Below, in pieces: positions 8,431 through 14,451 of a stretch of 64,000 nt of DNA (position 1 is its first letter; every line of letters starts with the position of its first letter). The notes below the pieces were generated by a model, which was not told the origin of the DNA, did no database searches, and worked only from the letters and a program-made list of their open reading frames with translations. The DNA comes from Selenomonas timonae (GTDB lineage Bacteria > Bacillota > Negativicutes > Selenomonadales > Selenomonadaceae), in NCBI RefSeq assembly GCF_014250475.1, contig NZ_CP060204.1, forward strand, positions 558,001 through 622,000, given 5' to 3'. Both the position numbers and the translations under genes were made by a program.

Positions 8431-9108
8431 ATGCAAGAATGGGAAATCTGCCTGCGCCTCGTGCTCTCCTGCGCGATGGGCGGCATCATCGGCTACGAGC
8501 GGCAGTTGCGGCACAAGTCGGCGGGGCTTCGGACGAATATGCTCGTTGCGCTCGGCTCCTGCCTCATCATGCTCATGTCGCAGGCGCTCTATGATAACGT
8601 CGAGGGGCGGACGAACGCTGACCCCGCGCGTCTCGCAGCGCAGGTCGTCAGTGGCATCGGCTTTCTCGGTGCGGGCGCAATCATGAAGGAGGGGCTGACC
8701 GTCACGGGGCTCACGACTGCCGCAACGCTCTGGGTTGTCGCAGGTGTTGGGCTTGCCGTTGGTGCGGGCTTCTACCTCAGCGCGGGCGTCACAACCGCAA
8801 TCGTCTTCCTGATCCTCGGCAATCTCTCGCGCCTCGACGCGTGGGTCGACCACGACCACATGCTCTCGCTCTCCATCCATACCGTCGATCGGCCGGGGCA
8901 GATCATGCGCATCAGCGCCTGCATCGAGGATCTGCACCTGCGCTCGCGCGGCGTCAAGGTGAAGACCGACGAGGACGAGGCAGAGACGGGCGGCGAGCGG
9001 CGCGTCTACCTCAACTTCGAGGTGTACAACAGCGAGCATCTAAAGCCCACATTTATTGTAGACACCCTGCGCCAAATCGACGGCGTGCTGCGCGTGGATC
9101 TCGTGTGA
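8431..9108 (+). CDS. mgtC: MgtC/SapB family membrane protein
   Basis: A 225-residue protein. The N-terminal half is the MgtC domain with several membrane segments: LRLVLSCAMGGIIGYERQ, the segment around LVALGSCLIMLMSQAL, QVVSGIGFLGAGAIMKEG and TTAATLWVVAGVGLAVGAG. The last 80 residues form a small soluble ACT-like domain. The family is linked to growth in low magnesium and to modulation of membrane ATPase activity; the molecular role here is unproven. The start at MQEWEICL is preferred because GAGAGGGA lies 9 nt upstream; an in-frame ATG 21 nt earlier lacks such a site. Confidence 0.9.
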   Translation: MQEWEICLRLVLSCAMGGIIGYERQLRHKSAGLRTNMLVALGSCLIMLMSQALYDNVEGRTNADPARLAAQVVSGIGFLGAGAIMKEGLTVTGLTTAATLWVVAGVGLAVGAGFYLSAGVTTAIVFLILGNLSRLDAWVDHDHMLSLSIHTVDRPGQIMRISACIEDLHLRSRGVKVKTDEDEAETGGERRVYLNFEVYNSEHLKPTFIVDTLRQIDGVLRVDLV

Positions 9109-9111
9109 GGA

Positions 9112-9140
9112 TTGACGAAATCCGCCGTTTGCAGTAAAAT
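9112..9140 (+). promoter_or_regulatory. promoter of antisense RNA, TA-like copy 1
   Basis: TTGACG and TAAAAT are separated by exactly 17 nt, a near-consensus sigma-70 promoter starting just after the mgtC stop codon. It should begin transcription near 9148. Confidence 0.8.
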
Positions 9141-9147
9141 AGGCATA

Positions 9148-9236
9148 GAAAAAGGGCACTGCTGATGGGCGGCCGCCCCTAACGCTATGACAGAGAGATT
9201 CCCCGCCTACGATTTGGAGCGCAAGGCGGGGTTTTC
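9148..9236 (+). ncRNA. putative antitoxin RNA of type I TA-like locus, copy 1
   Basis: A transcript of about 89 nt is predicted from the promoter at 9112-9140 to a strong terminator, CCCCGCC paired with GGCGGGG and followed by TTTTCT (9201-9236). It begins with AAAAAGGGCACTGCT, which recurs at the predicted 5' end of the opposing toxin mRNA. The RNA ends a few bases before the toxin stop codon on the other strand, so 3' read-through or a long toxin mRNA would overlap it. A second copy with the same promoter, 5' motif and terminator stem lies at 57910-57991. Confidence 0.65.
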
Positions 9237-9240
9237 TCAT

Positions 9241-9309
9241 TTATCTTTTCACTGATAGAATCAGTATGGTATATACTATGAGAAATGATAGGAACTCATA
9301 GGTATCCAT
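9241..9309 (-). CDS. 22-residue hydrophobic peptide, type I toxin-like, copy 1
   Basis: Encodes MDTYEFLSFL followed by a hydrophobic stretch and a basic end SVKR. The pattern resembles holin-like type I toxins of Firmicutes: a short acidic/aromatic N-terminus, one membrane span and a basic tail. The Shine-Dalgarno AGGGGG lies 7 nt from the ATG and forms part of the hairpin CCCCC-GAAA-GGGGG, which would hide it. A copy at 57996-58064 encodes a peptide differing by conservative changes only (I/V, L/I, Y/F, S/T), which argues for selection on the peptide. Its predicted promoter is at 9537-9565. Family membership is inferred from pattern, not from a search. Confidence 0.65.
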   Translation of the reverse strand: MDTYEFLSFLIVYTILILSVKR

Positions 9310-9338
9310 ATATATTCCCCCTTTCGGGGGCGAGAAAA

Positions 9339-9499
9339 GGCGTCCCTCATGGGGTGAAGCCGCTTCAGATTGGCTTAGGTTTTTTGTCCTATCGAGGAGA
9401 CAAACCAGACGCATAGCGGTGGCTATGTGGAGGATTTGTCGACGACGAGAGGGCACAAAAGATAAGTCAAGATGAGTGGCTGATTCCATGAGGGACGCC
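9339..9499. mobile_element. 161-bp MITE-like element in toxin leader
   Basis: Bounded by 14-bp perfect inverted ends, GGCGTCCCTCATGG and CCATGAGGGACGCC. The interior (CAGATTGGC ... GACGCATAGC ... GCTATGTGGAGGATTTG) is shared in inverted orientation with 45234-45360. It encodes no protein. It lies between the predicted toxin promoter and the toxin start, in a leader that is only about 55 nt long in copy 2. Confidence 0.7.
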
Positions 9500-9536
9500 T
9501 AACCGCCTACCGTATTTGATAGCAGTGCCTTTTTCC

Positions 9537-9565
9537 ATTATAACAGACGAACATATGTTGTGCAA
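9537..9565 (-). promoter_or_regulatory. promoter of toxin mRNA, TA-like copy 1
   Basis: On the minus strand, TTGCAC and TATAAT are 17 nt apart. Transcription would start near 9530 with GGAAAAAGGCACTGC. It lies directly upstream of the divergent dCMP deaminase gene. The spacer sequence ATATGTTCGTCTGT resembles that of copy 2. Confidence 0.65.
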
Positions 9566-9578
9566 GTGAGGAACCGAT

Positions 9579-10055
9579 ATGATTATCTCTTGGGACGAAT
9601 ACTTCATGGGCGTTGCCATCTTCTCCGCCTACCGCAGCAAGGATCCGCACACACAGGTCGGCGCGTGCATTGTCAACGAGGACAAGCACATCGTCGGCGT
9701 CGGCTACAACGGCATGCCGAACGGCTGCGACGACAGAGAGTACCCGTGGGGGCGGACGGGCGAATTCGCCGAGCAGAAATACCCCTACGTCGTGCACGCG
9801 GAGCTGAACGCGATCCTCAACGCGAGCACCTCGCTCAAGGGGTGCCGTATCTACGTGTCGCTCTTTCCGTGCAACGAGTGCTGCAAGGCGATCATCCAGA
9901 GCGGCATCCGCGAGGTCATCTACCTATCGGACAAGTACGCCGCGACCGAGGCGACGAAGATCTCCAAGCGGATGTTTGACTCTGCGGGCGTTCGCTGGCG
10001 CCGCATGGAGACGGATCTCGACGAGGTGCCGGTGAAGTTCGAGGTTGTGAGTTAA
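9579..10055 (+). CDS. comEB: deoxycytidylate (dCMP) deaminase
   Basis: A 158-residue zinc enzyme converting dCMP to dUMP for thymidylate synthesis. The zinc-binding and catalytic motifs are HAELNAIL (His-Ala-Glu) and PCNECCKAI (Pro-Cys-x-x-Cys). Upstream, GACIVNEDKHIVGVGYNGMP matches the family. Length and motif order fit the ComEB/eukaryotic-type dCMP deaminases. The ribosome site GTGAGGAACC precedes the ATG. The gene begins within the upstream arm of the divergent toxin promoter region, so the two promoters may interfere. Confidence 0.93.
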   Translation: MIISWDEYFMGVAIFSAYRSKDPHTQVGACIVNEDKHIVGVGYNGMPNGCDDREYPWGRTGEFAEQKYPYVVHAELNAILNASTSLKGCRIYVSLFPCNECCKAIIQSGIREVIYLSDKYAATEATKISKRMFDSAGVRWRRMETDLDEVPVKFEVVS

Positions 10056-10074
10056 ACGATCTGAATGCACAAAC

Positions 10075-10234
10075 AGCACTCTACGCAAACGCCTCGTTAC
10101 GCAAGCGGTCGCGTTCTCGTTCGCCTAAATACCTGCGGACTTCTTAAACGCGCTTCGCTTGAACGAAAGAAATCCGCAGGGGGCGAGTCGAACGCTATTC
10201 TCCGCTTGCTTCACTAGGGTTTGCGTAGAGTGCT
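10075..10234. repeat. 160-bp structured repeat with inverted ends, copy 1
   Basis: The ends AGCACTCTACGCAAAC and GTTTGCGTAGAGTGCT are perfectly complementary. The core contains TTCGCCTAAATAC, a hairpin based on TGCGGACTTCTT and GAAATCCGCA, and then GGGGGCGA. A second copy at 27872-28050, inverted, keeps this core but has unrelated ends that also pair with each other. It fills the space between the dCMP deaminase and mnmG genes. No protein is encoded. Confidence 0.8.
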
Positions 10235-10321
10235 GCATGGCAATATGATTACAGCGTATCAAACATCGAGATAATACAAAGATAACATATTTTATGTGAT
10301 ATAATCCAAAGGAATCCTGAT

Positions 10322-12202
10322 GTGAATACCTCTACAGATTATGATATCATCGTGATTGGCGCCGGGCATGCGGGCGTCGAGGCGGCGCTTGCGGCGGCGC
10401 GCATGGCTCGGCGTACCCTCATCGTCACACTCTCGCTGGACAATATCGCGATGATGCCGTGCAATCCGTCTGTCGGCGGCCCCGGCAAGAGCCACCTCGT
10501 CCGCGAGATCGACGCGCTCGGCGGTGAGATGGGGATTGCGGCGGACAGGGCGAGCATTCAGAGACGCCTGCTCAACACAGGCAAGGGGCCTGCCGTCCAT
10601 TCCCTTCGCATGCAGTCGGACAAATTCCTCTACCAACGTATCATGAAGGAAACCGTCGAGAATACGGCGAACCTCGATGTGCGGCAGCTCCTCGTCACGC
10701 AGCTCCTCACCGAGGGGAATGCAGAGGGAACACGCGTCACGGGGGTTCTCTGCGAGACGGGGGAGCGCATCACGGCACGCGCAGTCATCCTTGCAACGGG
10801 CACATATCTGCGCGGGCGCATCATCCTCGGCGAGACCATCTACGACAGCGGGCCGAACGGTCAGCGCCCTGCGATGGCGCTCTCGGACTCGCTCCGCGCG
10901 CTCGGGCTGAAACTCATGCGCTTTAAGACGGGCACACCCGCGCGCGTTGATCGCCGCACGCTCGACCTCACAAAGACCAGCGTACAGGAGGGCGATCCGA
11001 CCGCGCCCGCCTTCTCCTTTCTGACCACGGAGATGCGCGCGGAGCAGACGCCCTGCTACCTCACCTATACGAACGAGGCGACGCATGAGGTCATTCGCGC
11101 GAACCTCCACCGCGCACCGATGGCGAACGGCGTCATCGAGGGGGTGGGACCGCGCTACTGCCCGTCCGTCGAGACGAAGATTGCGCGCTTTCCGGACAAG
11201 GAGCGCCATCAGCTCTTTCTCGAGCCTGAGGGACTGCATACGAATGAGATCTATGTGCAGGGTATGTCCACCAGCCTGCCAACGGATGTGCAGGAGGCAT
11301 TCCTCACGACCATCCCGGGACTCGAACACGCACGCATCATGCGGCCTGGCTATGCCATTGAGTACGACTGCCTTGACCCACTGCAGCTTACTCCGACACT
11401 CGCCGTCAAGCACATTGCGGGACTCTACTCCGCAGGACAGGCAAACGGTACAAGCGGCTACGAGGAGGCGGCGGCACAGGGACTCATCGCAGGTATCAAT
11501 GCCGCACGGGAGATCACGGGCGAGGAGCCGCTGATCCTGCGCCGCAGCGATGGCTACATCGGCGTCCTCATCGATGATCTTGTGACGAAGGGGACGGACG
11601 AGCCGTACCGCATGATGACAAGCCGCGCCGAGTATCGCCTCATCCTGCGGCAGGACAATGCCGATCTGCGCCTCACACCGATGGGACGCTCCATCGGCCT
11701 TGTCAGCGATGAGCGGTGGGCACGTTTTACGGCGAAGCGGGATGCGATCGAGGAGACCCTGCGCCTCCTCGATTGTACGAAACTCAGCCCGAGCGCCGAG
11801 ACCGAGGCGCGTCTTGCGGAGGCAGGACTGCAGCCCCTGCGCGTGCCGATGACGCTCCGCGCCCTCCTTTCGCGTGAGGGGCGCTATGATGTGCTCGCCT
11901 CCCTCTTCGACCTCCCCGCACTTGCGGCGGATGTCAAGGAGGAAGTCGAGATTATGGCGCGGTACGACGGCTATATAAAAAAGCAGCAGGAGCAGATCGC
12001 GCGTATGGAGCGTCTCGAGAGCCGCCGCATTCCCGAGGGGCTCGACTACAGCGCCATCACGAGCCTGCGCCTCGAGGCGGCGGAGAAGCTTGCCGCCATC
12101 CGCCCGCGCTCCATCGGACAGGCGGCGCGCATCAGCGGCGTTTCGCCCGCCGACATCTCCGTCCTGCTCGTTTATCTGGAGAAGGAGCGGCGGACACAAT
12201 AA
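10322..12202 (+). CDS. mnmG: tRNA uridine 5-carboxymethylaminomethyl modification enzyme
   Basis: A 626-residue FAD protein (also called GidA) that works with MnmE to modify the wobble uridine of several tRNAs. The dinucleotide-binding motif IVIGAGHAGVEAALAAARM lies near the N-terminus. PCNPSVGGPGKSHLVREIDALGG, NTGKGPAVHSLRMQ and the second nucleotide-binding region ATGTYLRGRIILGE follow in the usual order. Length is normal. The frame starts with GTG preceded by AAAGGA; no better ATG is in frame. mnmE and rsmG, frequent neighbours, are not beside it. It is followed by its own terminator. Confidence 0.97.
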   Translation: MNTSTDYDIIVIGAGHAGVEAALAAARMARRTLIVTLSLDNIAMMPCNPSVGGPGKSHLVREIDALGGEMGIAADRASIQRRLLNTGKGPAVHSLRMQSDKFLYQRIMKETVENTANLDVRQLLVTQLLTEGNAEGTRVTGVLCETGERITARAVILATGTYLRGRIILGETIYDSGPNGQRPAMALSDSLRALGLKLMRFKTGTPARVDRRTLDLTKTSVQEGDPTAPAFSFLTTEMRAEQTPCYLTYTNEATHEVIRANLHRAPMANGVIEGVGPRYCPSVETKIARFPDKERHQLFLEPEGLHTNEIYVQGMSTSLPTDVQEAFLTTIPGLEHARIMRPGYAIEYDCLDPLQLTPTLAVKHIAGLYSAGQANGTSGYEEAAAQGLIAGINAAREITGEEPLILRRSDGYIGVLIDDLVTKGTDEPYRMMTSRAEYRLILRQDNADLRLTPMGRSIGLVSDERWARFTAKRDAIEETLRLLDCTKLSPSAETEARLAEAGLQPLRVPMTLRALLSREGRYDVLASLFDLPALAADVKEEVEIMARYDGYIKKQQEQIARMERLESRRIPEGLDYSAITSLRLEAAEKLAAIRPRSIGQAARISGVSPADISVLLVYLEKERRTQ

Positions 12203-12214
12203 TTTCAGCATATA

Positions 12215-12249
12215 AAAAGCACCTGCCTTTGTAGGACAGGTGCTTTTTT
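12215..12249 (+). terminator. mnmG terminator
   Basis: An 11-bp stem, AAAAGCACCTG with CAGGTGCTTTT, is followed by further T residues. It ends just before the CRISPR array. Confidence 0.9.
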
Positions 12250-12251
12250 GT

Positions 12252-12430
12252 TGTCCCATGCCGCACGCAGCATTCTATGTGTTGGGACAGAAGTCCAAGC
12301 TTTATGCCGTTGACTTGGAGAGGTTTCAATGCCGCACGCAGCATTCTATGTGTTGGGACCTGGATATGGCAACATATTTGGAGCGGATCTCTAGTTTCAA
12401 TGCCGCACGCAGCATTCTATGTGTTGGGAC
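12252..12430 (-). CRISPR. minimal CRISPR array: three repeats, two spacers
   Basis: Three 37-nt repeats lie at 12252-12288, 12323-12359 and 12394-12430, separated by two 34-nt spacers. In leader-to-array orientation (minus strand) the repeat starts GTCCCAACACATAGAATGCT and ends GCGGCATTGAAAC. The copy at 12252 is degenerate at its 3' end, as expected for the terminal repeat, so the leader is on the right at 12431-12675. No cas genes are present in the window. A second array of the same family lies at 57681-57789. Confidence 0.93.
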
Positions 12431-12675
12431 TCTGTCGTCCCCAGCCCTTGTCCCATCTGGGCTGAGAAGCCGTTTTGGAAAGTCGTCCGTTTTTCGCGCT
12501 GATTTTGCTGCCGAAACGCACTCTCCGAACGGAAAATCGCGTGGCAGATCACCTCTACTCCTTGTGCGGCGCGGTCTGCGCCGTTTTGGAAAATCATAGC
12601 GGTAGAATGCGGCTTGCACGCCCCTGCGGATCATTTTCCACTTTTCGCTTCGATCACGATTATAGCATAGATTTC
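12431..12675 (-). promoter_or_regulatory. CRISPR leader, array 1
   Basis: About 245 nt that match, in inverted orientation and with scattered differences, the sequence at 57445-57680 preceding the second array. It contains a TATAAT-like box near its distal end and two copies of TTTCCAAAACGG. It ends in GGGGACGACAGA directly against the first repeat. There is no coding potential. Confidence 0.85.
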
Positions 12676-12706
12676 TGCACTTTTCAATGGGGCGCTTCGT
12701 ACGGGT

Positions 12707-13738
12707 TTACAGCAGTGCAATCAGCCTCTCCACATCCTCCTCCCGTGTCGCCCAGCTCGTGGCGATGCGCATGACGGTCGTATCGCCCTGTTTCTCCCAG
12801 AAGCCCATCGCGACGTGTGCAGAGAGATGGGCGAGCTGCTCCGGGGTGAGGGAGAGGAAGATCTGATTCGTCGGTGCGTCGGAGGCGAGCCGATAGCCCT
12901 TCTCCGTGAGCGCCGCGCGGATGCGGTCAGCCATGGCGATCGCGTGCGCGCCGCCGCGCTCATAGAGGCCGTTCGTGAAGAGCATGTCGAACTGGATGCC
13001 GAGCACGCGTCCCTTCGCCAGCAGCGCGCCGCTTTGCTTGACGATGGTGAAGAAGTGCGGCACGGTATCAGATTTCGGGAAGACGACCGCCTCGCCGAAG
13101 AGTGCACCGCATTTCGTCCCGCCGATGTAGAACGCATCGCACAGGCGCGCGATGGCGGGGAGCGTCAGCTCATTCGCAGGGCAGCCGAGGGCGTATGCAA
13201 GCCGCGCGCCGTCGAGAAAGAGCGGAATCCGATTCGCGCGGCAGATGGCGCTGATGACCTCAAGCTCGTCCATCGTGTAGAGTGTGCCGTACTCGGTCGG
13301 ATGCGAGAGGTAGACCATGCCGGGGCGCACCATGTGATCGCGGTTTGCGTCCTCGTGAAAGGTGCGTAGACACTCCTCGATGGCGCGTGCAGTGAGCTTG
13401 CCGTCCGTGTGCGGGAGGGCGAGCACCTTGTGACCGCCGCACTCGATTGCGCCCGCCTCGTGCACGGTGATATGCCCCGTATCGGCGGCAATGACGCCCT
13501 CATAGGGGCGCAGCAGCGCCGAGATCACGATGCGGTTGACCTGCGTGCCGCCCGACAGGAAGTGAATCTCTGCGTGCGGTGCGCGGCACATCTTGCGGAT
13601 CTTCTCCCGCGCCGCCTCAGAGTATTCGTCCAGTCCATAGCCTGCGGTCTGATCCATGTTCGTCTCGATGAGGCGCTGCAGGATCTCCGGGTGCGCGCCC
13701 TCCATATAGTCCGAGCCGAACGAAAGCATTCCATTCAT
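12707..13738 (-). CDS. ltaE: low-specificity threonine aldolase-like PLP enzyme
   Basis: A 343-residue fold-type I pyridoxal-phosphate enzyme of the beta-eliminating lyase/threonine aldolase family, which splits L-threonine or L-allo-threonine to glycine and acetaldehyde. MLSFGSDYMEGAHPEIL opens the protein. FLSGGTQVNRIV, VYLSHPTEYGTLYTM and LFLDGARLAYAL (Asp/Arg) follow, and the PLP lysine is in YIGGTKCGALFGE. The start is one of two adjacent ATG codons; the second (13738) gives the better 7-nt spacing from GGAGG. It is a single-gene unit between the CRISPR leader and a divergent unknown gene. Confidence 0.9.
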   Translation of the reverse strand: MNGMLSFGSDYMEGAHPEILQRLIETNMDQTAGYGLDEYSEAAREKIRKMCRAPHAEIHFLSGGTQVNRIVISALLRPYEGVIAADTGHITVHEAGAIECGGHKVLALPHTDGKLTARAIEECLRTFHEDANRDHMVRPGMVYLSHPTEYGTLYTMDELEVISAICRANRIPLFLDGARLAYALGCPANELTLPAIARLCDAFYIGGTKCGALFGEAVVFPKSDTVPHFFTIVKQSGALLAKGRVLGIQFDMLFTNGLYERGGAHAIAMADRIRAALTEKGYRLASDAPTNQIFLSLTPEQLAHLSAHVAMGFWEKQGDTTVMRIATSWATREEDVERLIALL

Positions 13739-13878
13739 CATATGTCCTCCCTTTGTATTTTTATAGTAGCGAAAAAGCCGCGCAAATTCAAGGGAAATTG
13801 TTAAGGACACCGCTTTTTCTCCGATAGAAATGGTAAGGAAAAGAATTCACGGCAGGAAGCGCGAAGGGAGGGACATGA

Positions 13879-14280
13879 ATGGAGCTGGAGAAAATCTTTG
13901 GCAGCCGTGCCATTACGGCGAACGCGCCTGCAAAAACGAAGGCATCCAAGACAGAGGCGGTCGATGAGACGTTTGCGCGAATGCTGCAAAATCTGAAAGA
14001 GTCGAAATCTGCGGATGCACGTGAGCGTGAGGAGGGCGATACCGTCATCACGCGCGTGCTCGCGGACGGCTCGGTTGTCACGCAGATCTATCAGGGGAAT
14101 AAGCTCATCGCCCAGACGATGACGCGCGGCGCGCACCCTGAACGCGGCAAGGCGGTCATCACCGAGCGCATCGAAAAGCTGAAGCCGAACACGCTCGAGG
14201 AGTCGGCGGATCCGCTGCTCGCGTCAAAGGCGGCACAGGCGTCCGTCGCAACGGCAGGGCTCGTCAGCGCGATGCTTTAG
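13879..14280 (+). CDS. conserved-looking protein of unknown function
   Basis: A 133-residue soluble protein with GGGAGGGAC as ribosome site. The N-terminal 55 residues are charged and probably helical. A short beta-like block DTVITRVLADGSVVTQIYQG follows at about residues 54-73, then a second block with IERIEKLK-like charge. There is no signal peptide, and the only hydrophobic stretch is the short C-terminus ASVATAGLVSAML. I do not recognise the family. It stands alone, facing a convergent autotransporter gene across a bidirectional terminator. Confidence 0.75.
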   Translation: MELEKIFGSRAITANAPAKTKASKTEAVDETFARMLQNLKESKSADAREREEGDTVITRVLADGSVVTQIYQGNKLIAQTMTRGAHPERGKAVITERIEKLKPNTLEESADPLLASKAAQASVATAGLVSAML

Positions 14281-14294
14281 CATCTTGGACTGCC

Positions 14295-14437
14295 GCAAAA
14301 AAGGGGTGTTGCACGAGTCAAAACGACTTCGTGCAACACCCCTTCGTTATGCTTTTGTTCGTGTTGTTCAGACGCTCAAAGCGCCCCTTCCACCGCTCCG
14401 CGGTTCCCCTCCCCCGTGTCGCACGGGGGAGGCTTTT
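14295..14437. repeat. composite repeat: terminator hairpin plus G-rich double hairpin
   Basis: A 14-bp stem GGGGTGTTGCACGA/TCGTGCAACACCCC (14303-14342) with A residues on the left serves as a terminator for the autotransporter gene on the minus strand. About 35 nt later comes AAAGCGCCCC and the G-rich hairpin CCTCCCCCGTG/CACGGGGGAGG (14378-14437). The same two parts, in the same relative order and with a recognisably similar spacer, recur inverted at 54874-55006, so the whole block appears to be one repeated unit. Confidence 0.75.
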
Positions 14438-14451
14438 CATTACGGCATATT

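Noticed and set aside
10292..12259. Long minus-strand open frame opposite mnmG
   Set aside because: A by-product of GC-rich codon bias. The opposite strand encodes a full-length, motif-complete MnmG.
12431..12675. Small coding frame in the CRISPR leader
   Set aside because: The same DNA at 57445-57680 is conserved as a leader with substitutions that do not respect a reading frame.
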